Assembly: GCF_041410465.1 (NCBI RefSeq)
Contig: NZ_CP166961.1
Coordinates: forward strand, 1,736,001 to 1,800,000
Direction: 5' to 3'
DNA: 64,000 bases
Origin: Thalassotalea sp. 273M-4
Lineage (GTDB): Bacteria; Pseudomonadota; Gammaproteobacteria; Enterobacterales; Alteromonadaceae
Shown here: positions 47,052 through 56,015 of the stretch, piece by piece
Layout: every line of letters begins with the position of its first letter
How positions within the stretch are numbered: the stretch's first letter is position 1
The notes under the pieces: model-generated
Told to the model about the DNA's origin: nothing
Seen by the model: only the letters and a program-made list of their open reading frames with translations
Database searches by the model: none
Made by a program: the position numbers and the translations under genes

Positions 47052-47084
47052 AAAAACCCAGAGCAAAAGATCTCTGGGTTTTTA
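47052..47084. terminator. Terminator after hrpA (bidirectional)
   Basis: Stem aaaaacccagag / ctctgggttttt (47052-47063 and 47072-47083) with an 8-nt loop, just past the hrpA stop. Confidence 0.88.
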
Positions 47085-47086
47085 AT

Positions 47087-50000
47087 TTAAGCTTGCAGTT
47101 GTTCTATATGATTCTTAATTCGTTTTAACGAGATGGGCATTTTTGTCCCCATATTTTGAGCAAATAATGACACTCTAAACTCTTCAATCATCCAGCGAAC
47201 ATCTTTAACATCCTCACTAATGGGTTGATGTTTGGGTTGTAGATTCAGTAACGTTTGATACCAAGCTTTGGCTTTTTCAACATCCATGGTTTTTAACCTA
47301 TCTTGATTTGGATCTATTGGTAATTTTTCCAATCGACGTTCTATCGCTTTTAAGTATCGTAAGATATCGTCTAACTTATCGCTACCACATTCACTAACAA
47401 AGCCTTTATAAACCAAGCTTTCTAAATGTTGTTTTATATCGCCTTGGGCCTGGATCATAGTTAATGGTACATTACCTTTTAACTGTTTTGCTAAGGTATG
47501 GCGCAAGGTTAAAATTTGCTCAAGTTTCAGTGCACTTGCCAGTACTTTATCGGCGATTTCAGCACGTACCGTATCTCTTACCTGTTCAAATTCAGCTTTT
47601 TGATACGCCAACTGCCCCTGCTCTTTGATTAACTGTTGTGCACAGGCTTGAATGCAATCTTGCAGTAAATCGGTTATTTTGCCAAAAGGATTAAAATACA
47701 AGCCAAGCTTGGCTTTATTCGGTAACTTGGTTTCTAAATACTTTATCGGTGATGGAATACTCATTAACACCAAACGCGTTAAACCTTTTAGCATCGCTTG
47801 TTCTGCTTGAGTGGGGTGTTCAAATAATTCAATGGCCACACTGTTTTTATGATCAACTAAGCCAACATACGCTTGAATTGATAGCCCTCCGGCTTTTTTC
47901 TCATAGCTTTTGGGGAGGTGATTAAAGTCCCACTCGGTAATATTTTTCCTCTCGATGCCCTTTTCTGCCACCGATTTAATGCTTTCCTTAACCTTACCTT
48001 GCAATTGCTCTTTTAATAGCCCTAAGTCTCTACCTTGTTTGAGCAACTTACCGCGATGGGATACAATTTTAAAATTCATTTTTAAATGGCTTTCAATCGA
48101 ATCCCAGTCCCAGCAATTTTCGGGTAATCGAACACCACTCATCCTCAGCAATTGTTTTTCTAACGCTTCGGTTATTTTGCCAGAAGCAGGCGAAATCGCT
48201 TCAAAACAAGCTTGTGCAAAATTTGGCGCAGGGACAAAGTTTTTACGTTGCTGCTTTGGCAATGAACGAATAAGCGCAGTGATAAGCTCTAAGCGCAATG
48301 CTGGGATCATCCAGTCAAAGCCCTGCTCTTCAACCTGATTCAAGATACTAATTGGGATATTTACGCTAACCCCGTCGTCTTCAGAACCGGGGGCAAAGTT
48401 ATAGCTCAGTGGTAAGCTTAGATTTTTTTGTTGCCAAACATCCGGGTATTCGCTCGCCCTTAATTTGCCCTCTTGCTTTAATAACTGCTCTTTCGAAAAA
48501 TCCAGTAACTTAGGATCAGATTTCTTTTGGGTTTTCCACCAAGCTAAAAAGCTAGCTTGTGAGTTCGCTTGTGGCGGAATCTTGTCAAGATAAAAACGCA
48601 CCAACTCTTCTTCTTCAACTAAAAAGTCTTTGCGTCTTGCTTTATCTTCTAAATCCTCAATTTGCGCGACCAGTTGTTTATTTTTCTGTAAAAAAGTTTC
48701 ATTGATCTGGCAATCACCACGCACTAACGCCTCGCGAACAAACATTTCTCGACATAACTCTGGCTCAATTGCGGTGTACGTTACCTTACGTTTAGTGACG
48801 ATGACCAAGCCATACAAACTGACTTGTTCGTAGGCCATCACCGCACCTCTTTTTTTCTCCCAGTGCGGTTCAAGGTAACTGCGTTTGATTAAATGCTCTG
48901 CTAAGGGCTCAATCCAGGCAACATCAATTTTGGCACACATGCGAGCAAATAAACGACTGGTTTCAACAAGTTCTGTCGCCATTAACCATTTTGGGGTTTT
49001 CTTAGCGAGTCCTGAACCTGGGAATATAAAGAAACGACTGTTTCTTGCCCCTTTATATTCGCGGTTTTCATCTAAGTTGCCAAGATGGCTTAATAAGCCA
49101 GACAATAGTGCTTGGTGTAATGTGTCTAAACCCGTTGGTGACTCTTCAAAGGCGCTAAGGTCAAAATCATTCCAGGTTAAATCGTTATCTTTAAACGTTT
49201 GTTTTAGCTGGCTAAAAATATCTTGCCATTCCCTTATGCGCAAATAAGACAAGTATTCTTTTTTACACATTTGGCGAAATTGATTACCACTCAGTGCTTT
49301 TTGTTGTTTTTGAACATAAACCCAAAGGTTTAACAAAGATAAAAAGTCCGACTCTTTATCTTTAAATCGGCTGTGAGATTGATCGGCCGCCTGCTGTTTT
49401 TCCATTGGCCGCTCACGTGGGTCCTGAATGCTCAGCGCAGCTACGATAATTGCCACTTGTTGGCTACAGCCTAACGTAGTAGCGGTCAACAACATTTTCG
49501 CCAGCCTTGGATCGATTGGAAACTTAGCTAAATGCCGTCCTGATTGCGTCAGTTTAGGTAATGCGTTATCACCTAGGGTAATAGCCGCAAGTTCTTGTAA
49601 TAGGCGCACACCATCATTTATATTGCGATTATCTGGGGCTTGCACAAATGGAAATTTAGCAACATCGCCAAGCCCAAGTGCCAACATTTGCAGAATAACA
49701 GTCGCTAAGTTGGTACGTAGAATTTCCGGATCGGTAAATTCAGGGCGAGATAAAAAGTCCTCTTCACTGTATAAGCGAATACAGACACCCGCGGCAACAC
49801 GGCCACAGCGTCCAGAGCGCTGATTTGCACTGGCTTGGGATATTGGTTCTATGGGCAGTCGTTGTACTTTAGTGCGATAACTGTAACGCGAGATGCGCGC
49901 CGTCCCTGGGTCAATAACATATCGGATCCCGGGAACCGTCAAGGACGTTTCGGCCACGTTGGTACTTAACACAATATTGCGACCTCGATGTGGGGCAAAG

Positions 50001-51001
50001 ATCTTGTTTTGCTCAGCAACCGTTAAGCGTGAAAACAGTGGCAAAATTTGAGTGTCGCGTAAATTAAGCTTTTCCAGAGTATAAGCAACATCTCGGATTT
50101 CACGCTCCCCATTTAAAAAGACTAAGATGTCGCCAAGGGGTAAATCGTCTAGGGTATCGATGGCGTTTAAGATACCTTGAATGTAGTCACCATCGACTTC
50201 ATCCAAAGGCTGATATAAAACTTCAACGGGGTATGTTCGTCCTGAAACTTCAATAATTGGGGCATCAAAAAAGTGCTTTGAAAAACGCTCAGGATCAATC
50301 GTAGCCGAGGTAATAATAACCTTTAAATCTGGACGCTTCGGTAAGATTTGTCTTAGGTAACCCAAAATAAAGTCAATATTTAAGCTGCGCTCATGGGCCT
50401 CATCGATAATGATGGTATCGTATTGGCGTAATAGCCTGTCTTTTTGCATCTCGGCTAACAAAATACCGTCGGTCATTAACTTTATATAAGTGTTATCACT
50501 GACTTGATCGGTAAAACGAACCTTATAACCGACTTGTTCGCCCAATGTGGTCTGTAACTCTTCCGCTATTCGGTTAGCGACCGTTCGAGCCGCAATACGT
50601 CGTGGTTGGGTATGGCCAATAAAGCCGTCAATGCCGCGACCAAGTTGCAAACAAATTTTTGGGATTTGTGTGGTTTTACCCGAGCCTGTTTCACCGGCAA
50701 TAATAACCACTTGGTTTTCTTCTATTGCTTTACTTATGGTGTCAACCGCTTGACTTACCGGTAGTTGCTCTGGATACACAACCTTAGGAAGATGATTTAT
50801 TAAACGCTGTTTCTTTTTGATGGATTGTTCTATTGCCACGCAAATTTGTTCGCAAGCGACGCGTTGCTTTTCAACTTTTTGGATTTTTTTCACACCATGT
50901 AGGCGTTTTTTTAAAAGTCCACGATCACAACCGCGCACTTTCGCCAGTTGTTGAAACAGTGGATCAAGCAGAGATTTTAAAGAAAGGTTTTGTTCGGACA
51001 A
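47087..51001 (-). CDS. hrpA: ATP-dependent RNA helicase HrpA (DEAH box)
   Basis: A 1304-aa DEAH/RHA helicase that in E. coli resolves stalled ribosomes and processes mRNA. Walker A GETGSGKT is at residues 103-110 and the DEAH box in YDTIIIDEAHERSLNIDFIL. Motif III is SATIDPERFSKHF, and motif VI region QRSGRCGRVAAGVCIRLYSE. HA2/OB-NTP-binding domains and the long HrpA-specific C-terminal half (DUF3418) follow. The start is TTG (SEQNLSLKSLLDPLF), with GAG 7 nt upstream; no ATG lies nearby in frame and the N-terminus aligns with E. coli HrpA. It is monocistronic. Confidence 0.95.
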   Translation of the reverse strand: MSEQNLSLKSLLDPLFQQLAKVRGCDRGLLKKRLHGVKKIQKVEKQRVACEQICVAIEQSIKKKQRLINHLPKVVYPEQLPVSQAVDTISKAIEENQVVIIAGETGSGKTTQIPKICLQLGRGIDGFIGHTQPRRIAARTVANRIAEELQTTLGEQVGYKVRFTDQVSDNTYIKLMTDGILLAEMQKDRLLRQYDTIIIDEAHERSLNIDFILGYLRQILPKRPDLKVIITSATIDPERFSKHFFDAPIIEVSGRTYPVEVLYQPLDEVDGDYIQGILNAIDTLDDLPLGDILVFLNGEREIRDVAYTLEKLNLRDTQILPLFSRLTVAEQNKIFAPHRGRNIVLSTNVAETSLTVPGIRYVIDPGTARISRYSYRTKVQRLPIEPISQASANQRSGRCGRVAAGVCIRLYSEEDFLSRPEFTDPEILRTNLATVILQMLALGLGDVAKFPFVQAPDNRNINDGVRLLQELAAITLGDNALPKLTQSGRHLAKFPIDPRLAKMLLTATTLGCSQQVAIIVAALSIQDPRERPMEKQQAADQSHSRFKDKESDFLSLLNLWVYVQKQQKALSGNQFRQMCKKEYLSYLRIREWQDIFSQLKQTFKDNDLTWNDFDLSAFEESPTGLDTLHQALLSGLLSHLGNLDENREYKGARNSRFFIFPGSGLAKKTPKWLMATELVETSRLFARMCAKIDVAWIEPLAEHLIKRSYLEPHWEKKRGAVMAYEQVSLYGLVIVTKRKVTYTAIEPELCREMFVREALVRGDCQINETFLQKNKQLVAQIEDLEDKARRKDFLVEEEELVRFYLDKIPPQANSQASFLAWWKTQKKSDPKLLDFSKEQLLKQEGKLRASEYPDVWQQKNLSLPLSYNFAPGSEDDGVSVNIPISILNQVEEQGFDWMIPALRLELITALIRSLPKQQRKNFVPAPNFAQACFEAISPASGKITEALEKQLLRMSGVRLPENCWDWDSIESHLKMNFKIVSHRGKLLKQGRDLGLLKEQLQGKVKESIKSVAEKGIERKNITEWDFNHLPKSYEKKAGGLSIQAYVGLVDHKNSVAIELFEHPTQAEQAMLKGLTRLVLMSIPSPIKYLETKLPNKAKLGLYFNPFGKITDLLQDCIQACAQQLIKEQGQLAYQKAEFEQVRDTVRAEIADKVLASALKLEQILTLRHTLAKQLKGNVPLTMIQAQGDIKQHLESLVYKGFVSECGSDKLDDILRYLKAIERRLEKLPIDPNQDRLKTMDVEKAKAWYQTLLNLQPKHQPISEDVKDVRWMIEEFRVSLFAQNMGTKMPISLKRIKNHIEQLQA

Positions 51002-51119
51002 AATTTACTCAAAATGCGAAAAAGGGCTAAACAGCCCTAAATTTTAACAGGTAAATCTTGTTGGGTCACAACATATTTATTGATCACAAGGCCAAGAAAA
51101 TGGCTTTTTCTTCGATCCT

Positions 51120-51551
51120 TTAACCCATTTTAGTCGTTACCTGAAAGCTTGAACGTATTTGTTTGTCAATCGCGGCGAGCACATCGGTACGACATATTGT
51201 GCCAAGCAAAGAACCGTCATCGGCAACAACCGGGTAGACTTTGGGTTTTGCTTTTACCATGTCTTGCGCTATTTCAACAATGCTTGTGTATGGTTTTACC
51301 GACAACACATCTGTTCGCATCAGTTCAGCCACACTGCATATATGTTCAGAGTAGTAACTGGTTTCAAGCATTTTTTCCAGAATATCAGATTCCGATAAAA
51401 AACCGACAAGTTTGCCATGTTCGTTAACCACTGGACCACCTAATTCGTGACTTTTGGTTAATAGTTCAGAAGCATCTTCAATTGGCATGTTTGGTTTGAA
51501 CGTGACTGGATGCGTATTTAAGTAGTCTTTAACTTTTAGTGATTGCATCAA
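51120..51551 (-). CDS. Two-CBS-domain protein
   Basis: A 143-aa protein made of two CBS domains (residues about 7-62 and 73-132). The first reads VKDYLNTHPVTFKPNMPIED ASELL and HELGGPVVNEHGKLVGFLSE, and the second VAELMRTDVLSVKPYTSIVE IAQDMV and VYPVVADDGSLLGTICRTDV. CBS pairs bind adenine nucleotides and usually regulate partner proteins; none is attached here. It stands upstream of hrpA on the same strand, about 120 nt away. Confidence 0.9.
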   Translation of the reverse strand: MMQSLKVKDYLNTHPVTFKPNMPIEDASELLTKSHELGGPVVNEHGKLVGFLSESDILEKMLETSYYSEHICSVAELMRTDVLSVKPYTSIVEIAQDMVKAKPKVYPVVADDGSLLGTICRTDVLAAIDKQIRSSFQVTTKMG

Positions 51552-52244
51552 CTTCCCCTTACCCTTGTTATTGTTAAATATGACCGATTGCTCAAATACT
51601 GCAAGTTATAAATCCACAAACGAAACACTGTAAAACACAACCGCTTGTAAACAAAAATGGTCATTCAGGTCGTAAATGTTGTTCTGCTAATAATGATTGA
51701 TATTAAGCTAATGATAAGCAACAAATGAGTTTAAGCATTGTATATATCAAGTGCCTTGCTACCATAACATTGACCGTACATTTCACTGCCCTTAATTACC
51801 AACATAGCAAAAATTGACTAAAGGTCTAGTGGTTTTATCCTTACAGCCGCGTTAAACACATGACCTATCCCCTTCTTTATCTAAATCTGCTGCAGCTTAA
51901 AGCAAGAGACACAGATTAAACATGCCTTTGATCTGGGCAATGTAGATAGAGGCTAACATTGGCTTAAGGCTTTTAAACGTCAGCGGGGTTCGCACGCAAA
52001 TTTAGCTAGCCGTTAGCGATACAATATTTACGATATTTGATAATTCTTCACAACTTACACAACTAATAAATCAAGTCATTGATAAAAAAGATTTAATTAT
52101 AAATAAAACGTGAATTCATTAGGTTTTCCTCAGGTCTTTTTAGGCCATATACCATTTACTTAAAGGGTCCTCTCCGATAGTGGTGATGGCAGGATCATAT
52201 AAAATCACAATATGGTTTTAATACCCTAAAAAAGGAAACATATC
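51552..52244. other. Long intergenic region between divergent genes
   Basis: About 690 bases without a credible gene, tRNA or obvious terminator. It must contain promoters for the CBS gene (leftward) and the DUF3718 gene (rightward). Confidence 0.45.
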
Positions 52245-52598
52245 ATGAATACTGACAAATTAACTCTACCTGGATTAACAGCAGCATTATCTCTAGCGAC
52301 CTGTCTGTGTTTAAGTAATGGTGTGAAAGCAGAGGCGATGTCAAGCCATTTGCACGAAGCTCTAGTTGATGTTTGTCAAGCGGCTAAATCAAACAACACC
52401 ATTGATTTGTATAAAACTGTACGTGGTTTCAATTTAAATACCGAAACTGTGGCGTTAAAAGTTGTTTGTAATGGCGAAAGCATTCAAGATTTTGCGGCTT
52501 CACATGGGGCGTATCGTACAGCGCAAAAACTAGCTGACAGCATCAGTGATGTCAGCATACAAGATCTTGCGCAACAAAAATGGGCTGTTAATTTTTAA
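52245..52598 (+). CDS. DUF3718 secreted protein
   Basis: A 117-aa protein with a signal peptide (LPGLTAALSLATCLCLSNGV, cleavage near VKA-E) and a DUF3718 domain: LVDVCQAAKSNNTIDLYKTV RGFNLNTETVALKVVCNGES IQDFAASHGA. Two Cys in the mature part could form a disulfide. Members are small periplasmic proteins of marine gammaproteobacteria with unknown role. AAAAAGGAAAC precedes the ATG. Confidence 0.85.
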   Translation: MNTDKLTLPGLTAALSLATCLCLSNGVKAEAMSSHLHEALVDVCQAAKSNNTIDLYKTVRGFNLNTETVALKVVCNGESIQDFAASHGAYRTAQKLADSISDVSIQDLAQQKWAVNF

Positions 52599-52949
52599 TA
52601 TATTCTACTGGTGAATGAGCCGACACGTGAATAAAGCACAATACATCTGAACCCCAAGAGATAGGATGCAAGATAGAATACATGTTACATACCTTAGCAA
52701 GGTATAAACGTTGAAAAATGGAAATGGATGGTAGCTGAGACAAATTATTTCAAATGAATAATTTGTTCCTTACTTACCACCCGTTTCTGTTGTAGTTTCT
52801 GTTGTACTTGTGTTGTGGTTTTGTTGAGGTTGATTAAGTTTGTGCGCTTGTGCTGTTTAGACTTTTTTCATTATGGCCACGATTTTACGCACTTAACAAG
52901 TCGCGCCAGGATCTCCAATGTAATATGCAGTTCAGTGGCAAAATTTATT
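52599..52949. other. Intergenic region with TGTTGT-rich tract
   Basis: About 350 bases between convergent genes. A G/T-rich imperfect repeat (tctgttgtagtttctgttgt and on) at about 52787-52830 would read as Thr/Gln codons on the minus strand, but that frame has a stop just upstream and no start. No terminator with a clean stem is seen. Confidence 0.4.
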
Positions 52950-53441
52950 TTAAGTGAATATTTTAAAGCCCAAAACCGAAACCAAAACCGCCATTAAGAG
53001 CATGGCTAAAGCGACGGCGTGCAAACGTTTAAACTTAAACTTTCTAAAATGTAACAGCCCAGATTTTGACTTATCGTTTAACACAGTAGGCTCAACATCC
53101 ATCACATCAATAGGCTCTGTCCACTCTAATGTATAACCATGCTTAGGGATGGTTTTGATGTACTTTTTAAGATCTTTTTTCTTATGTTGGGCTAATTCCT
53201 TTCGTAATATAGAAATCGCACGAGTGATCACATCATCAGATGCATAGCGGGTTTCCCAGACCGATTCAATAAGCTCTTCACGGCTTACAACCTGGTTTGC
53301 ATGATGGATTAAGTAAACCAAAACCTTCATGATTTTGGGCTCTAATTGGCTATGTACACCTTGCTTTGTGATTTCTGAAAGCTGAGGGTCAATCTGCCAT
53401 CCATCGAAAATGTATATTTTGGATTTGCTACTCACGATCAA
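52950..53441 (-). CDS. ToxR/CadC-type membrane-bound winged-helix regulator without sensor domain
   Basis: A 163-aa protein. Residues 9-112 form a Trans_reg_C winged helix (YIFDGWQIDPQLSEITKQ, LEPKIMKVLVYLIHHANQVV SREELIESVW, DDVITRAISILRKELAQ, YIKTIPKHGYTLEW). After a short linker, a basic segment (RKFKFKRLH) leads into one membrane helix (residues 140-162), where the protein ends. CadC/ToxR proteins normally carry a periplasmic sensor of 100-300 residues after this helix. Here it is absent, so signals may come through the membrane or a partner. Target genes are unknown; the DUF3718 gene or recCBD neighbours are not obvious targets. Confidence 0.83.
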   Translation of the reverse strand: MIVSSKSKIYIFDGWQIDPQLSEITKQGVHSQLEPKIMKVLVYLIHHANQVVSREELIESVWETRYASDDVITRAISILRKELAQHKKKDLKKYIKTIPKHGYTLEWTEPIDVMDVEPTVLNDKSKSGLLHFRKFKFKRLHAVALAMLLMAVLVSVLGFKIFT

Positions 53442-53552
53442 GCCCGTTTAACTAAATACTGTTACTGCTGGCTCATATTTTGATGTCGTACAGCAGCAAC
53501 AACTTAGATGTACTAAGAGTAAAGTGTAGCGAATGCTCAGCTATGGCGCGAA

Positions 53553-54062
53553 TTAAAAATCGGCTAAAAACCGCTGATGATAAGCGTTTGAAGCGGTTTT
53601 ATAGTTAAGTGACTGGCAGTGTTCTAACAGCCTTTGTTGCTCTTTTTTCAAGCTAGACAAAGTGATAGTGTTATCATCAAGGTTGTAAAGTTGAAAGCAA
53701 GCCTCGTAATAAAAGGTCAAAATAATTAATGCCGTTAAATTATTTTTTTCAAAGCCTGCCTGTTTAATTTTTTTCAATTTTCGGTAAATAAAATTTATTT
53801 GTTGCTTTAGCTGCCAAACATAATATATCTCGCTCATCTTTGGGTGATGCTTAAAACGATTAACCACGCTAATGCAAATCGGCAACGCGATAGCGACGCC
53901 AAAAAAATTAAGCCAAAAGTTATCCGCTCCTTGGCGTTCTGTTGCCCATATCAATAATTGTCCAAGGCCAATTGCTAAGGATGCAAAAGCAAGGATAAAA
54001 GCGATGATCAAATAATTTAAACGTTGGCGATAAAGATCTTTATCGATGGCTTTAAGTTGCAT
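53553..54062 (-). CDS. DUF3087 membrane protein
   Basis: A 169-aa inner-membrane protein. It begins MQLKAIDKDLYRQRLNYLII and has two hydrophobic helices (about 17-40 and 49-64), then a cytoplasmic helical domain HHPKMSEIYYVWQLKQQINF IYRKLKKIKQAG and LTALIILTFYYEACFQLYNL DDNTITL. These segments match the DUF3087 family as I remember it. Function is unknown. It follows recD by about 30 nt on the same strand and may be the last gene of the rec operon. Confidence 0.75.
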   Translation of the reverse strand: MQLKAIDKDLYRQRLNYLIIAFILAFASLAIGLGQLLIWATERQGADNFWLNFFGVAIALPICISVVNRFKHHPKMSEIYYVWQLKQQINFIYRKLKKIKQAGFEKNNLTALIILTFYYEACFQLYNLDDNTITLSSLKKEQQRLLEHCQSLNYKTASNAYHQRFLADF

Positions 54063-54092
54063 AATAAATTGAGTAGTTCCATGTATGGGTTA

Positions 54093-56015
54093 TTATTGGC
54101 TGGTGCTAAACTGGACTATACGTTCTGTTAACCCCGATGCTCGACTCACCTTTTGACTTACGCCTTGATGCCAAACATCCTGTTGCGTAAAAATTTGTAA
54201 GTGCGACTTAGCTCGAGTGATGCCAGTGTATATTAATTCGCGAGATAATAAACGATTTGCCCCCGCAGAGGGAAGCATTAACGCTACATGCTCAAATTCT
54301 GACCCCTGGGTCTTATGAATGGTCATCGCATACACTGTTTCAAATTTAGGTAACCGCGCCAGTGATAACGCTCTGTATCCATCTTGGTCTTGAAAATATG
54401 CCATCAGTTTACCTTCACTGTTAGGCCAAATTAAACCAATATCGCCATTAAATAAGTTAACCCCATAATGGTTCTCTCCAATCATAATCGGCAAACCTCG
54501 ATAAACAGACTGCTGAAACGGAATATGGCCTTGCTTTTGCAATTCTTGCTCAACTAAAGCATTCAAACTTTCTAACCCGATTTCTCCCGTTCGAGTTGGG
54601 GCTAATATGCGAAATCGATGCAATTGCTTAAACGCTTGTTCAATGGACTCAGCTTTAAAAATAGCGCTGTAATACGCTTTGCATATTTGTCGAATATAAT
54701 CATTTACCTTGAGCTCACCAACATACGACAGTTGTTCGTGTTGTTGACTGGTTAATAATTGCCAAGACGATTCAACCTCCCCATTGATCACCGCCTTGGC
54801 AATAAGACCAATACCACCTCGGCCATCAAAACGGCGACTTAGAACCAAATAGGTTAAGTAGTCGAATGAAGCATTTTCATAAGATAAACTTGCACTTGTC
54901 TTTGAGCTTTGAATCGGATTGGGTATTTGTTGATGACAAATTTGATTAATAAAGTTTCGATTTGATTCGCTGTAGCTCGTTTCTTTTAGTGGGGCTAAAT
55001 CGGCAAGCACACTGCCGGTAGCAACCGACGGTAATTGATCAGCATCGCCTAATAAAATGACTTTACAGTGTTTAGGTAAAGCCCTAAATACCCTAGCCAT
55101 CATAGGTAAGTCGACCATCGAGACCTCGTCAATAAGCAAAACATCAATATTGAGAGGATGCTTTTGATCGTGGCGAAAATTGGGGCTGTTTTTGATCACC
55201 CCAAGCAACCGATGGATGGTTGATGCCGTTGAATTTATCGCATCTAAAATTCGGCCATCGATAGAGCTATCTGTGCGAAATTTAGCGACCGCTGAATCAA
55301 TGGACTCAGACAATCGTTGGGCCGCTTTACCCGTCGGTGCAACCATGGCAATGTGCGCATCAGGTTGTTGCAGTAACAAGCCGACCAACAATTTGGTAAC
55401 GGTATAGGTTTTACCCGTTCCAGGGCCGCCCGCAATAATTGAAAACGACTTATTTAACGCATTAGCAACAGCCACTTTTTGCCAATCGATATGGTCATCA
55501 GAAGAAGCAAATAGGGTCTTCATAATGTCTTGGTTTTCAGCTATTTGGCGCTCTGATAGGACCGTAACTTGATTGACTCTTTGTTTAATGTGATCAGCAA
55601 GTTCTCGTTCAAATTGCCAATAACGGCGTAAGTACAATCGCTGGTTATCAACAATTAATAAGCTATTAGGATGTTCTGGCGATAACCCTAACCGGGTTAA
55701 TAAAGCGTATAACTGTGTTGCACTTGGCATTAAAAAACCGTGCTTTTTTAGTTCATTTTGCTCTGCCCTGTCATCTTGTGCAAACACTGTTTTGGCACTC
55801 ATATCATTTATCACAATACAAGAGTGGCCATCTCGTAAACTTTCACTCAAGGCCATGACCAAATGAAACAGAACTTGATATTCATCTTCATTTAGCGTGT
55901 TTGCAAACTTAGCGCAAATAGTCTGAGCTAAAAAATAATCAACCGCCTCTATATTGGCCAATTGTTGCTGCGCTTGGTAAAAACTCGTATAAGGTTGAGC
56001 CGTTTGGGGGTTCAT
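54093..56015 (-). CDS. recD: Exodeoxyribonuclease V subunit alpha (RecD helicase)
   Basis: The fast 5'-3' helicase of RecBCD, 640 aa, an SF1B enzyme. Walker A FSIIAGGPGTGKTYTVTKLL has Lys202. Walker B/motif II is DVLLIDEVSMVDLPMMARVF, followed by ILLGDADQLPSVATGSVLAD (motif III). The C-terminal UvrD-like motif YAMTIHKTQGSEFEHVALML and RELIYTGITRAKSHL are present. Its ATG overlaps the recB stop (TAATG), so translation is coupled. The N-terminal about 140 residues form the RecB-contacting domain. Confidence 0.96.
   Translation of the reverse strand: MNPQTAQPYTSFYQAQQQLANIEAVDYFLAQTICAKFANTLNEDEYQVLFHLVMALSESLRDGHSCIVINDMSAKTVFAQDDRAEQNELKKHGFLMPSATQLYALLTRLGLSPEHPNSLLIVDNQRLYLRRYWQFERELADHIKQRVNQVTVLSERQIAENQDIMKTLFASSDDHIDWQKVAVANALNKSFSIIAGGPGTGKTYTVTKLLVGLLLQQPDAHIAMVAPTGKAAQRLSESIDSAVAKFRTDSSIDGRILDAINSTASTIHRLLGVIKNSPNFRHDQKHPLNIDVLLIDEVSMVDLPMMARVFRALPKHCKVILLGDADQLPSVATGSVLADLAPLKETSYSESNRNFINQICHQQIPNPIQSSKTSASLSYENASFDYLTYLVLSRRFDGRGGIGLIAKAVINGEVESSWQLLTSQQHEQLSYVGELKVNDYIRQICKAYYSAIFKAESIEQAFKQLHRFRILAPTRTGEIGLESLNALVEQELQKQGHIPFQQSVYRGLPIMIGENHYGVNLFNGDIGLIWPNSEGKLMAYFQDQDGYRALSLARLPKFETVYAMTIHKTQGSEFEHVALMLPSAGANRLLSRELIYTGITRAKSHLQIFTQQDVWHQGVSQKVSRASGLTERIVQFSTSQ

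Noticed and set aside
47955..49823. Several plus-strand frames of 65-131 codons opposite hrpA
   Set aside because: Shadow frames of a conserved helicase gene; no ribosome-binding sites or domains.
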